A stretch of DNA of 64,000 bases from Spinacia oleracea (GCF_020520425.1 NC_079492.1:1178001-1242000), one strand, 5' to 3'. Shown: positions 11,134 to 23,481, counted from the stretch's first letter. The notes: generated from the sequence alone by a model not told the origin. Numbers and translations are program-made.

Positions 11134-14100
11134 ATGGTTTTGAAGAAGAAGCCTGAGGAGAAAAAGAAACCCAAATACTTTTGGCCAAAAATTAAAGATC
11201 CATGGGCGCAGACTCCTAAGCCTAAAACTCCTAAGCCTAAAACTCCTAAGCCTAAAACTCCTAAGCCTAAAACTCCTAAGCCTAAAACTCCTAAGCCTAA
11301 GACTCCTAAGCCTAAAACTCCTAAGCCTAAAACTCCTAAGCCGGTAAGGAAAAGAGTGACTAAGAAAGATATTGAATTATCTAAAATACTTGAATGTATT
11401 CTTCCTGAAAAAGAAACAGAAGAGGCTAACGTATCTGAAATACTTGAAAATATTCCTGAAGTTTCAAGCTGCAAAAGGGCATTAAATTTTGTGAACATTA
11501 GTGTTGGTGAGTTTGAGAATGTAGGTATCAAAGATGTTGAAAAGAAAAGTTTAAATGATTCATCTTGTGATGTTGGTAATCAGATCGAAAAGTCTGGGAA
11601 AGATCAACGAACTTGGAAAGTCTATCGAAGGAGGCATAATAGTAAATGTTTGGATGAATGTAGAAAAATCGGGATTAATTTTCTTGAAAGGTTTAAGAAG
11701 AAAAGAAAAGGGGTGAATAACTTATTCACCAAAGGTAGTAGAATGATGTTATTACCAATGCAACTGAAGATCGATGGAGATTCATTCGATTGTATATTTA
11801 GTTTATTGTTTTCACGAATGAAGTTCATCAAGAAGAAAAAGAGATCGGCAAAGAAATTGGCATCGGTTAGAGATGTTGCGAAACAAACGGGTGACTTAGA
11901 AACAATATCTTTATCAAAGACATGTAAGTTTAATTTAATATTTTTTTATAGAACGATAAATTTTTTTCTTATTTAATTAATGATTAGGTTTATACGCATA
12001 TTTTATTACAGGTTTAGAGAGAAATGAGGTGCGTGTAAATTTGGACCAAGGTGAAATTGGAAGTGATAGAAGTTTACCGCTTGCTCTTTGTTCGGTTTTA
12101 GAAAGTAAAGAAAGTGAAACAAATTCTTCTAGCTCGACTTCAAAGTTAGCGAAAGAGAAGCTGCCAAACCAAAGTGAAAGTGGGAGTGATAGAAGTTTAC
12201 AGCTTGCTCTCTGTTCGGTTTTAGAAAGTAAAGAAAGTGAAACAAATTCTTCTTGCTCGACTTCAAAGTTAGCAAAAGAGAAGTTGCCAAAGGGTCCTAC
12301 TAAACGCAAGGAGAAGCAAAAGATACGCCAGGAAAAGCAAAAGCTTAAGAGTTGTTTGAAGAAGCTTAAAGGTAATGTTGTGAATTTGTATAAGTTTGTC
12401 AAAATGGTATAAAAACACGGACCACGATAGTTTGGTTGTTAATATGTTATATTACTATAGTGATTATAATTTAAACATTTTTATGTAGCTTGGAATGGTA
12501 ATGGGAATAAGGAATCAATGGAGCAGATTATGGATCACATTGTTGAATACTTTAAATATTTGTCATTCTATGAAGACCTAGATTCGATTGAAAGACTGAG
12601 TATAATGGTAAGGGGAGAAAATAATTTAGCCCTTGTTGCTCAAAGACCAAATGAAGAAGGTGATGCTGAAAAACCATTTGAAGAGACCGAAGAATTTTGT
12701 GAAGAAAGGGAAATTCTACAAGCAAAGATGAATAGATTCTATATGATAATGACCAATTTACAAGGTATTTTCATTTGCTTTTTATAGTCTTTTCTATGTA
12801 GTACGTACCCAGCCCTCCCCGACTATGTACAGTTATCCTTTCATTATTCGGGTTCATTAGAACACTAACTCATTGTATATTGTTCCATCAGTAGATAAAA
12901 ATCCACTATAAAAGTTGTCCAGAGTTGTCTTAGAAATTTATGTGCGGAATACGGTATATATAAATGTTATGTGCTCTAGATTCTTCTACTGCTCTCATTT
13001 ATCTAGATTATTCTAGATAATAATTGATAATCATATATTTCTTGATTTTTCTACATTAATACATTTCACTACTAGATTTTACAAGCATATTATCTAGATT
13101 TTTCTAGATTAATATTTTAACAAGTTGGTATTAAAGTGCAGATACATTTTATGTTTAGTTGATTATTGTAATTTGGCATTATTGAAACATCTTGATCCTC
13201 TGTCTCTAAGCATGCTAGTGTCTCAGTTGTAAATTGACTTGATGATCTAACAGGCAACTGTAAAGATGGGCCTTGTTACGGTATTATAGTTTAGCTTAAT
13301 TGAAACTTTACAGTTATTTAGTACTATGCATGTTGAATTGTTGATGTAGGAGAAATTCGAGGAAACAAGAGCTGGGTAAATGAAATTTTACAAAGAAAAA
13401 CTTAGCTCCAACTCCAAGTTTTGATTCTTCAGTTGAGTTTTGTTTGAATGATTTCTATGGTTGTGGTTACTTGTAGGTCTTAACCTTTCGGAATTATATT
13501 ATCGGTTTTCCCTAATTAGGTGTAATGTTTTGTATATGTGCACCTGATTAGGTCTTAACCTCTAAATCGCCAATATTGCAGGGCCTAAGGATTTTGTCAA
13601 GTGGAATGGTTCTGTTTTAGACTCGGTCGTTGGAGTCTTTCTTACGCAGAATGTGTCAGATGTCCTCTCTAGGTATGTTTTAAGTTCAAAACTTTAAAAT
13701 TTTAGTTTCAAGTAAATAATTTACTCGGCACTATAGTTGAGTTCTTTCACATTGTATCAAAGTAGTCCAGACGGTTTTGAAATCTTGGGAGGCCAATTTG
13801 CATTTGAGTTTGTCTCATTGCATATTTAATTTTATGATTTGTGCAGTAACGCGTACATGGAAGTGGCATCTCGATATCCTATTAAACCACAAACCAATGA
13901 AAATGAGGATTGTGGTATAGATTCAGATATCTCAAGCAGCCAAGGGAGTACTGTGAGCACTTCATGCAGTACGAATGGCCCAATCATCGAGTATCCTGAG
14001 GAAGAAGAAGTAGAAGAAAAAGATGAAGAAACTAAAGCAAGAGAGAAAGAATATGATACTGCTTTAAAGGATATGATAGCATCCTTGCCTAATTTACAGG

Positions 14101-17100
14101 GACCGGGAAAAGAAAAGAAAGGCGAAGATGTAAAAGAGTTCGATTGGGAACCCATACGACTTTATTTTCTAGGGAAGAATACTGAAAGGAGTCCAGACAC
14201 CCAAGATTCTGTAGATTGGGAAGCAGTAAGGAAAGCACCAGTTAAGGACATTGCTAAAGCCATTGAGCAAAGGGGCCAACATCGGATTATTGCTGCAAAA
14301 ATACAGGTACGAACCATATTTTGTACAAGTATGAAATATTTTATTGTTTGGAAAATTTTGATTCCGCTTCAGCAAAAAATCTGATGATTGTTGATAAATA
14401 CAGAGAACTCTGAATCGACTAGTCGATAAACATGGAACTATGGATCTTGAATGGCTACGTCAAGCCCCATTTGAAGTAGCAAAGTAAGTTTAGAATATCC
14501 CCTTAATTTTTTCTTTTTGCAATTCTATACATTTTTTTTTAAGATTAAAATTTTAATTTCCTTTGATTTTCAGGGCATATTTACTAAGCTTCTATGGACT
14601 TGGCATGAAAAGCGTTGAATGCTTGCGACTCTTAACACTTGGCCATGATGCCTTCCCCGTAAGATTCTAGATTTGCACCTTTTTTTTGTGGCAAATAAGG
14701 TATTATTAAACCAAAAAGAGAGGAATACAAGCTCAACAGAGCAGACCACCAGGGCAAAGCTACTGCTAACAAAGCAGAGCAGCAAAAGAAAAACAAAGCT
14801 AGCACAAGCTAGAGCAGCAAAAGAAAAACCAACTAGCACAAGCTAGAAATGACACTGAGCACTAAATTATACAGCTTCCCACGTTTTCAGAGCTTCTACA
14901 TGAGACTTTAAACACAATTTCATTAAAAATAATATCAGCATCCCTGTACCTTTGCTTGATTAGCACTATTTTATTTCTAGCAAGTAGGTTTCAACATATA
15001 TTTTCGAGTATTAAGGTACATTTTTTTCAAAGAATGTTTTAAAGTTGAGATCTTTATGGGAAAAAAAAGTTAAAAAAATCATCTAGTTTAATAACCTTAT
15101 AATTTCAATATCAATTGCATCATTGATTCTAATCCTTCTCACCTATTCTAACTTTTACATACCAGGTTGATGTAAATATCAGTCGAGTTGCGGTACGTTT
15201 AGGTTGGATTCCCCTCGGAACATTGCCTAAAGATATTCCCTTTCATCTTCTTGAAAAGTAATGTATACTCAACCATTGTGTTTCATAATTTGGATGGAAG
15301 GACTAGCTGAAGATTTCCTAACTTTGATAGTCAATTCGTGTAGGTACCCGTTAGAAGACGCTATTCAGGAGTTTCTTTGGTCAAGAATATGCAATATGGA
15401 GCGGAAAAAATTGTATAGTCTCAACTTATATCTAATTGTCAGTACTTATCAAATAATTGATTTTATATATCTTATGCAATAACTCCGATGTTTATTTGGT
15501 TACAGGTATAAAATTCATTATCAATTGATCACATTCGGAAAGGTACTTTCTTTCGGAATTATATTTTTACCGTACAACCAATGATATTTTTTTTATTGTT
15601 TGCAAGTTACAAGCACATGTACAAAGAAATAATGTTGGTTGCTAGAAAATTACCCTTTTTGTGTGTGTGTGTTGGGGGGGGTGGGGGACTCTTTATATTT
15701 AGACATTTCTATTAATAAATTTCTGAAAACTTTGAGTTTGAATTTTTTACTGTATTAACCATATAATTACAAAATGTTACTGTGTTTTAGATTTTTTGCA
15801 CGAAGAAAAATCCCAATTGTAGAGCATGTCCATTCAAGAACGAATGCAAATACTATCAAAGTGTTGAAGAGAGGTTAGTGGCATGCCTAATACTACCCCG
15901 TAGAACTTTTTCCTTTATGTGAATTTTTTTGCTTATAAATCTATTTTTTTAGATAAGAAAACATGATGACGGTCCATTCCCGATGGAGCCAAAGATTCAT
16001 TTGTTCTTTTGGCTGTGGGATGTAATGGACTAAATCAAAATGGCTCTTAAAACCTATTTCGCTTCCTTTCCATGAAGTAGAAGATGGTCGTCCCATTGTC
16101 GTCCCGTTATCGCTTTTGGGTCAATTGGAAACAACCTCTTTGCAATTGCAGGGGTAAGGTTGCGTACACCCGACCCCCCCTTACCCCGCTTCTTGCGGGA
16201 GCCTCTTTTAGGCAATGGGGTAATGATAATGAATGATGAATAAGAAAACATGATGAAATCCCACATAGTTTAATATAACCACTGATAAAATAAAAATGAT
16301 AATGGTGATGATGATGATGATGTAGAGTGCAGTAGTAATGGCGCAGACGGCGGTTATAGGTGTGGTCACGGTGATTTGTGTGACGGGGATAGGAGAGCAG
16401 TATCATCTGTGTCAGTAGCTTTAATAATTTTTATCATCGTTAATGTTATCAGTTGCATTGTATTCTTCCTCAAGAAATGGGGTTTATATGTCTCGTTTAT
16501 AAAGTAGTCTTAAAATTAGCATTATATGTTGTCTGTATTTAACATTGTTTTATTTATTTATTTATTTTATGAATGCAGTGCAAGAATGAAACATCCTCGG
16601 TTGACGTGGACTCAAAATAAAGAGACTTTAAGGTTGAAGAAGGGTTCTAAAAACAATAAGAACATCCAAAATCCATTTGACGTCAAGAAAGAGTCTTCTA
16701 GACCTTTGTTTCTAGCATCTAGTTCTAATTCATCGCCGGATATGTCAATATCTTTCCCGGTGTTAAATCGGACCTTCTCTCAAAAACGTGATCGTAGCCC
16801 TATCGTTGAGTTTCCGGCCTCTCCAAAGAGGGTTGAAGAACCCGAGCTACTTGACATTGAAGATTTGTTAAACAATACTAATGAGGCCGATGAGGAAATT
16901 ATAGAAGTTGATATTTGTACTCAAGAGTTCAAGCAAACAGTGAGGGATCAAATTGAAAGGGAAAGTGTGACACCACCTCATAGTGATGATCTCTCAAGGC
17001 TAGCTTTAGCTATCACATCTGAAGACGATTATATTCCTCTACCAAAGCACATTAATCCTATTCGATTGAGGACGGAACATCAAGTGTAAGTTTCATCCTT

Positions 17101-18505
17101 TTATTTATGACTACAATAATATAAAATTAAGCTAGTTAATAAAATGATTTGTAATTATTATTGAAGATCGATAATTTGTATTTATACTCTGCTGCAGGTA
17201 TGAGTTGCCTCATAATCATCCTCTCTTAAAAGATGTATGTAATTTCTTTACTAGTCCATTATCTTATAACACCATTCCTAACTTGGAAAAGACTTTAATA
17301 AGAGACTCATTAATAATTACGAAGTACTTCGTATTGTTATATATTTATTGTATTGATTTATATTATTGTTGCAGTTTGAGCCACAACGAGGGATAATACC
17401 CTATCTTCTCGCCATATGGACGACACCAGGTAATAAATTACATAGTACTCCCTCCGTGTTTTCTTAGGAGCTACGTATTAAGAATTGTGAAGTTATGATG
17501 AAATGTGTTATATTAATTTATTTTCCAATTCATTGTGAATTATATCATCTATACTCCGTATAACGTTACATGCGTTATTGATAAGAGGCAAAACGATGGT
17601 CATACGAAGTGTGTTATTTTTAATAATATAACTTAGATTTGCTATCTAAGAATTAGATTTATTTATCCAACCTCATCATTTAACAGATTCAGATGAAAGG
17701 AATGGTGATAGTTTGGAAGGATGTTCTGAAAAAGTTCCAGGTGAATCTTTGACCGTCAAAGGAACATTTTTGGTAAGTATTCTAAACGGAAAAAGAAAAA
17801 AAAAAAAATTATCTTATTTTTGTAAAATAATTAAAATTTGCAAATTAAATTTGTTTTACAGATACCCGTTCGAACCGCCATGAAGGAATCTTTTCCACTC
17901 AATGGTACCTATTTTCAAGTTAATGAGGTAAGTAAAATATAAAAATAATTAAGAGTGCGTACTAGGTTAGCAGACTTAGCACAGAAGTTGTGTTTAATTA
18001 TTTTAGCGGGTTTTTGTTTTTGTAATAGTTATTCATCAAGGGTTTATTACAGGTTTTTGCTGATTATCAAACTAGTGAATGTCCAGTTGATGTGCTTACA
18101 AGTTCTATATGGATGCTACCGAAACGAACTTTATACTGTGGGTATAGCACATCGTCAATATGTAAAGGTAAGGAAAATAGTTGTACTGTCTGAAAAAATA
18201 TTTTATACGTAGAATGTAACGGTATTGTAATAAAAGTTTGTATTATGTGTAAAATTAGGTTTAACAACGGCGGAAATTCAACGTTGTTGTTGGCAAGGTA
18301 TGTTATTATTTTGTTTTATATATAATTATTTATAATAACGATATTGTATTGGTTTTACATATTTTTTGCTTTTACATGGTATGATTTAGGTTATGTATGT
18401 ACAAGGGCTTTCGATCGTAAAAGCCGTGCACCAAAGCCACTGTCGTCTAGATTCCATAACCGTCCTAAGGTGAAGGGGAAATCGCAAGAGGAAGAGGAAG
18501 AATAG
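11134..18505 (+). CDS. DML: DEMETER/ROS1-like 5-methylcytosine DNA glycosylase
   Basis: Nineteen exons assemble in frame: 11134-11923, 12012-12371, 12489-12764, 13582-13672, 13847-14306, 14404-14483, 14574-14658, 15166-15257, 15344-15412, 15506-15542, 15791-15873, 16579-17085, 17198-17234, 17375-17429, 17687-17772, 17862-17927, 18053-18167, 18259-18297 and 18390-18505 (3444 nt, 1147 aa). Family members excise 5-methylcytosine in the nucleus to start active DNA demethylation. The N-terminus is lysine-rich with TPKPK repeats (about residues 27-70). Domain A (near 476-520) contains GSVLDSVVGVFLTQNVSD. The helix-hairpin-helix glycosylase has the expected lysine K698 (GMKSVECLRLL) and aspartate D716 (VDVN), spaced 18 apart as in DME and ROS1. 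An Fe-S site follows: C783-x6-C790-x2-C793-x5-C799. The C-terminal part has YFQVNEVFAD and an RRM-like end (CTRAFDRK). At 1147 aa it is nearer to DML2/DML3 than to DME. The 37-nt exon 10 is needed to keep the frame. The N-terminal WTPxTP-type motif was not found, so an upstream exon may be missing. Confidence 0.93.
11212..11342 (+). repeat. 15-bp coding minisatellite (TPKPK repeats)
   Basis: Eight full and one partial copy of a 15-bp unit (ACTCCTAAGCCTAAA) lie in exon 1 of the glycosylase gene, in frame, giving eight TPKPK units and a final TPKP. Copies are nearly identical at the DNA level (one has AAG for AAA), so the expansion is recent. The encoded (S/T)PK-rich tract resembles basic minor-groove-binding tails of histone H1-like proteins, so a DNA-affinity role is a reasonable inference. 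Confidence 0.9.
12062..12290 (+). repeat. Internal 123-bp in-frame duplication in glycosylase exon 2
   Basis: Two adjacent copies offset by 123 bp (41 codons) begin at 12062 and 12185. Each encodes SDRSL(P/Q)LALCSVLESKESE and then a TNSS-rich segment ending KLAKEKLP. Only a few substitutions separate them. The segment lies in the non-catalytic N-terminal linker, which is poorly conserved in the family. Confidence 0.85.
15970..16239 (+). mobile_element. Au-like SINE in intron 11 of the glycosylase gene
   Basis: The roughly 270-bp insert is flanked by a perfect 17-bp direct repeat (ATAAGAAAACATGATGA at 15953-15969 and 16240-16256). Its 3' half has the Au-SINE-like succession GGAAACAACCTCTTTGCAA, GGGGTAAGGTTGCGTACA, a C-rich run and GGGAGCCTCTTTTAGGCAA, ending in GGGGTAATGATAATG. 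The 5' tRNA-related part is degenerate and I could not place clear A and B boxes. A (GAT)n tract follows at about 16298-16323. Confidence 0.75.
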
Positions 18506-20183
18506 ATATGCGTTTGGATTGGCATGATGATTGATGGTGTATTTTTTTTAGAGCTTGTTATGTTCATATTCAACGTTATTGGTTGCATTTTTTTTCCTTT
18601 TACAGAGTACTCCAATTTATTAGTGTTCTATTCTTTGTTGTATAAAAGATTGATTTTTGTATTAATTTTGGAATGAGAGGAAGGGAATTTTGATTTATAG
18701 GAAAAAAATATGATCTTCTATAATTCTTCGATTGATACAATAGTTGTTCTTACTAACTACATTTGAGAGAGTCCAACTCCCAACTTATGCACATACAACA
18801 TATTTATAGTTGTTGTATCATAGTTTCTAGATTTCTCTATACTTGTCTAATACTTCGTATTACCTATTTTCACATCACATGTCTAATATATTTCTAGATA
18901 TTTTTCTAGGGTAATTCTCTAATAAATACGTAGTAGTAGTTATTTCAGCATTGCAAGTATGAAGGATAAGGGCAGTTTTCAAGCCTGCAATCAGTTTTCA
19001 GATTGCCTGATTTTAACCTCCAGAGTTGACCTTCAAACCTGTATGTATGTATGTATCACATAATTTTCAGAAGTTAAATGCTTCATACTTCCCTTTCTTG
19101 AATTCCTTTCCTCACACCGCCCTTTTCTACTCTTGGTACGTGTAGTCTTGTAGACAGTAGAGTATCACTCATTAAACTCAAATCCTTTATTCCAAGGCAA
19201 CTGCCTATATTTTTAGCAAGCAACGTAACAATATCTTGGCTTAGTGGAAAGGATTGTACCTTCCACCCAAAAAGTTGAGATTTCAATCCCATATCTAATA
19301 CCGGACGTCATTAAAACAAAAAACAAAAAACAAAAACGAGTGTTTTTGATCGAGTGGCATTGCTTTGGTTATGCGACTATTTCACTTTAGCTTCTCCTCT
19401 TGGGGTTTACCTTGAGGATCAATGCTTGCTTAACAACGCCACTATTGCTAGAAATAGTATCTTCTTCATCACTAGTTTTGTTGCTTCCAATCCTCATCCC
19501 AATCCCAATCCCAATCCCAATCCCAATTAGGAAATTGATCCCAAGATGAATTTACCATCAACTCCTTTATTCTATCAATATAAATAAGACTTGGTGGATC
19601 CTTCTTGGGCCACATTTGTGTGGGCTGATTGAGATTCCTTTGGGCTTAGGGTGTCATACCTTGGTTCAATCGCTACAGCGCGCATGCGTATGACCCATGG
19701 CCGGTGCGTGTGTGGCCGTGTGGGTGTTAGCTTCAAGACATATCTAGCTATGAAAAATAACAATCACCTCGTTTGAGCTTGTAACTCTAGTTATACTAGA
19801 CCTTTTGGTTAAGCAATGTAGAAAAGATGTAAACTCTTATTATGCGAGACTCCTTTTAACTCAAGTCCCTGGCTTGAGTTAATTTGTACAGTACCTCGTG
19901 TGTTCTTGTTTTTTGGGTGTAGAGAGAGTCGCAAAGGGCAATGAGATAAATGATATAGACGTGATTTAATCTCAGGTCTTAGGTACCATCTTCAAGACTT
20001 TACTAACTAAACTAGTTCACATAGTCGGTTGGGTGCAAATCATTTTAAAAAGAGACGCAAAATGGCATTTATGTAAAGTTGGTAAATGTAATCATCAATC
20101 CACACCACGATAATTTATCAAAATATACCAAAAGCAAGAAGTGTATATTGTTAAGTATTTAGATTCTACAAAACAAAGTATAA
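18506..20183. other. Intergenic region with short repeats and a SINE-like tRNA-related stretch
   Basis: I see no gene. The start is the glycosylase 3' UTR. A TGTA microsatellite lies near 19041. At 19225-19338 a tRNA-like segment (A-box-like TGGCTTAGTGGAAAG, T-loop-like GAGATTTCAATCCC) is followed by a CAAAAA-rich tail, which could be a SINE; no target duplication was seen. At about 19493-19527 the hexamer CCCAAT is repeated about six times. The sequence around 19610-19740 is more GC-rich than its surroundings but unassigned. Confidence 0.4.
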
Positions 20184-20256
20184 GCCCGTCTAGCTCAGTT
20201 GGTAGAGCGCAAGGCTCTTAACCTTGTGGTCGTGGGTTCGAGCCCCACGGTTTGTG
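20184..20256 (+). tRNA. tRNA-Lys (CTT), possibly a pseudogene
   Basis: The cloverleaf folds by eye. The D stem is GCTC/GAGC, the anticodon stem CAAGG/CCTTG with loop CTCTTAA (anticodon CTT, lysine), and the T stem GTGGG/CCCAC with loop TTCGAGC. No intron is present. T-rich runs downstream from about 20259 could act as the RNA polymerase III terminator. The 3' acceptor strand is GGTTTGT where GGTGGGC would pair with the 5' GCCCGTC. Pairs 3-70 and 4-69 are therefore C-T mismatches and 1-72 is G-T. The body is otherwise perfect, so this is either a recently damaged gene or a copy that inserted without its native 3' end. Confidence 0.8.
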
Positions 20257-20562
20257 ATTTATTTTTTTAATTTTTTTTTGGAGTAAAATAGAAGGAACCT
20301 ACTAAACCAACATCTATTTCATGTTAGACAGCTACGTATTACGTATGTCAAAAACGCTTGACCCACTTCCAAGCATTTTGTGTTAGTTAAAGGATATTAT
20401 GTGGATTTGAGATTCCAAAGTATAAGTTATAACTTATAACACACCGCATCATCTCCTACTTTTTTACACATATTGTTAAGAGTGTAATCTACATGTAAGT
20501 ACTCCGTATTAGATTAGTTATCTCTTATTTCGTATTAAAGAAATAGAGAGAGATTGAATAAC

Positions 20563-21859
20563 GGACTTTTTACCAAACTGACTACTTTTACAATTATATT
20601 TACTAAAATGGCTACTTTTGAATTCTATTTCCCAAACTAGCTACTCCCTCCGTCTCTTTTTGTTTTTTACGTTTGGTATTTTTCACGCGTTTTAACGAAT
20701 AATTAATTTGCATTGAAATCCCTCAATTTTTTTTATTTAAACGAGATAAATTACGTTTATTTATAATGTTTTCACTTTTATCAAAATTCTGATATTGGGA
20801 AATGAGAAAAATTTAATGTCCCAATGGAAAAGTGTGAGATATTAAATGACCCAATGAATTTGATTGGTTAAAATAATGATTGGACACAAATTTTGATAGA
20901 ATATTAAGTTATTTATGTGATAACATAAAATGAAATGTAAAGAACATTTTGAAATACCCAAAAAGGAAAACGTAAAAAATAAAAAGAGACGGATGGAGTA
21001 CTATTTATTTACCAAAGTGACTATTTTGATTTTGAGTAAAAAAAACATTAAACTAGTTTGGTTTGGGTTTTTTTTTTACTCCGTAATATATAGTGAACCA
21101 ATGTTTTTGTTTTTTTTTATATTTATTTGTTATTTTTTTTTACTAAAATGTAAGTAATTTGTATTTTCTTGAATTTATTTTTTAGATGAACCATTCCCCT
21201 TTTTATCAAAAAACAAAAATGAACCATTTACTTTGCTAATAGCCGCAAAGTATACTCAAATATAATCAATCCAAAACATAAATCACAAACCAAAGAACAA
21301 TTACTTCGTACTTTATTTTTAAAGAAATAATAACTTATACTCCATATTTTACATTAGAAAAAACTATAGTACAAACATAAGGAAACAAAATTAACATGCA
21401 TTTGAAGTAGAATATAACATCTGAAACAAAATACATTCAATTAAAAGTTCCTTATATTGTACGGAGTACTTAAGAGTTTCGATTTCTTATTAGATTGAAA
21501 CCAAAATTACAGAACATTGAAGATAATGAAATATAATTGAGTCTCAAATATGCATGAAAAATAAATCAGTTGAGGAAATTGAAAAACGCCAGGCTCCAGT
21601 GATATCAAATTAAATATTAGAACGATAAAAAGAACCCAAACTTTATATATAAAAATTTGGCCCCCTAAAAAAACCACATCAGTTCACTATTTAAAAAAAT
21701 AATTCAAACAAAACCGGTTCACTAAAATAAATAAAAACTCAAACCGGTTCATTGATTTTTACTTCAAAGTCAAAATAGTAGCTAGTTTGGGAAATAGAAT
21801 TAAAAAATAGCCATTTTGGTAAATAAAATTGTAGAAGTAGCTAGTTTGGTAAAAGATCC
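20563..21859. mobile_element. Mutator-like foldback element, MITE inserted in its left TIR
   Basis: The ends are inverted: the left starts GGACTTTTTACCAAACTG and the right end read in reverse starts GGATCTTTTACCAAACTAG. Similarity continues for about 80 bp and resumes after an inserted MITE, for roughly 120-130 bp of TIR in all. The 9-bp flanks TTGAATAAC (20554-20562) and TTAAATAAC (21860-21868) match at eight positions, as expected of Mutator-like target duplications. No transposase ORF is visible, so it is non-autonomous. Confidence 0.7.
20644..20998. mobile_element. Stowaway-type MITE nested in the Mutator-like element
   Basis: The 355-bp element has ends CTCCCTCCGTCTCTTTTTG and AAAAAGAGACGGATGGAG, with TA at 20642-20643 and 20999-21000. 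Removing it joins the left TIR of the surrounding element at an AGCTA/CTATT position that matches the right TIR. This shows it inserted later. Confidence 0.85.
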
Positions 21860-22530
21860 TTAAATAACATATTAGATAAGTGGCTTACTCCACGTATCAA
21901 CAATAGATTTTACTTTTATGATGAAACTTCGTCATACTTACATGTGGTCAATAGCTTTTCTTATTTGAGTTCGTTTTGTCACCGAAAGTAGTTTTTAATG
22001 AAATGAGAAATTAAAGAACTTTGTCTGTGGCCTCGTACATTTTTACTTGGGATCCATTCTCCATCCTTGAGACAATAATCTAGGAAGTCCTTTGCGTGTT
22101 AAAGCAACTTGATGGGTCGTTGTTCATCGAATCCAATAAGAACATACATTTCATCTTCCATAAAAATATAATTGAAACAAAAATAGGAAAACACAAAGTT
22201 CAAAGAAGATTATATATAATATAGATTATAGTCTACTGAAAAAAGTTAATATTATCTATCAGAAGAATGCAACTTCCTTTTCTTCTTTTCACACATTTTT
22301 GTACTATTTGATTAGCCTCTATTGGTTTGGACATACTCTACACTTTTAGTTTGACTCTTTTCCATAGACTTTTAAATAGTAATGTCACCATTAAAATTAG
22401 CGCCTTATCATGAAACTATTAGTCCATACTATGCATAGACATTAGAGAGTATGGAGTATCATGTAAATTTTCCCCTTAAAATTTGTATTTAGTCAATGTG
22501 AAAATGGGGATTAGAAAGTGAATAATTTAT

Positions 22531-22745
22531 GTGAAGTTGTGAATCAATAATTTATGTGAAGTTGTGAATCAATAATCTATATTAATATATGTAAAGTTGT
22601 GAACCAATAATCTATAGTAACATATGTGAAGTTGTGAACCAATAATCTATTGTAAGATTTGTAACATATATGAAGTTGTTAACCAATAATCTATAGTAAC
22701 ATATGTGAAGTTGTGAACCAATAATTTATAGTAACATATGTGAAG
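22531..22745. repeat. Tandem repeat, about 35-bp unit (left part)
   Basis: About seven imperfect copies of a unit built on CATATGTGAAGTTGTGAA followed by CCAATAATCTATAGTAA. The array is interrupted by an insertion and resumes at about 23482-23555 with two further copies. Confidence 0.8.
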
Positions 22746-23481
22746 CTTTTTTGTTTTTTAGTTTTTTATTTATATAGGCTAAATATACATTAATGAAAGT
22801 GGTTTACACCATATAATAAACTACTACGAGAGCTTTACTAGCTCTTACAGACCATATTAAATAGAAAACTTTTAAAACAGCAAAGGTAGTGAATGCTTTA
22901 ATTGTTGGCCCTTCACTGATGACGTCCCTTTGATTACTGCAACGCGCAATACTCTGTGCGTCAAAATATTCTACACATATACTTTCCACATTCTCATTTT
23001 CATTTGGCTCGAAGCAAGCTTGTAGTCTATTGAAAACCCTTAAAAAACTTGTGATACTTGAACGACAAAGAAATGCACAAAAGGATAGATAATCCACTAA
23101 TTGGATGAACCAACGTTGTAAGCAGGGTGAAATGCTCACAAACAACATGAGACAGTGACGGAATACCTTCATGAAAAGGTACATGGAGTTTCTCCTAGAA
23201 CGGGAGAAACTCAACCTAATTGACATGCTATGAATCCCCAAAAAACTGTGGAGCAGTATTCGGATAAGAAATTTTGAATGCAATGGGAACACCTCTCGTC
23301 GCAAACCTAAACCAAACCACCCAATTTTGTGGACACCAACACCCCCCTTCCACAATCACCCATACCATCTCCTTTCATCTTAATTATAACCTGGCACCCT
23401 ACCACTAGAGGTAGTATGAACACCCAAGACAAGACCACTAACAAGATTATCTGACTCGTTTCCAAATAGAATCGGAGCAAA
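22746..23481 (-). mobile_element. Retroposed insertion (truncated LINE or retrosequence) in the tandem repeat
   Basis: A segment of about 735 bp interrupts the 35-bp array between AACATATGTGAAG at its left and the same 13 bp at its right. That would be a target duplication, although the repeat unit itself also supplies this word. Read on the minus strand the insert ends in an A-rich tail (CTAAAAAACAAAAAAG), as for a non-LTR retroelement. A 183-codon minus-strand frame (22804-23355) is present. I do not recognise its product and do not claim that it is coding. Confidence 0.5.

Noticed and set aside
13350-13377. Possible 28-nt microexon in the glycosylase gene
   Set aside because: It has AG and GT borders, but including it breaks the frame into the next exon; direct joining of 12764 to 13582 keeps family similarity.
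17446-17470. Stowaway-like end (ACTCCCTCCGTGTTTTC) in intron 14 of the glycosylase gene
   Set aside because: No matching opposite terminus with a TA flank was found nearby; at best a truncated element.
19493-19527. CCCAAT repeat as a possible interstitial telomere
   Set aside because: The unit differs from the plant telomere unit TTTAGGG/CCCTAAA, and it is only a short hexamer microsatellite.
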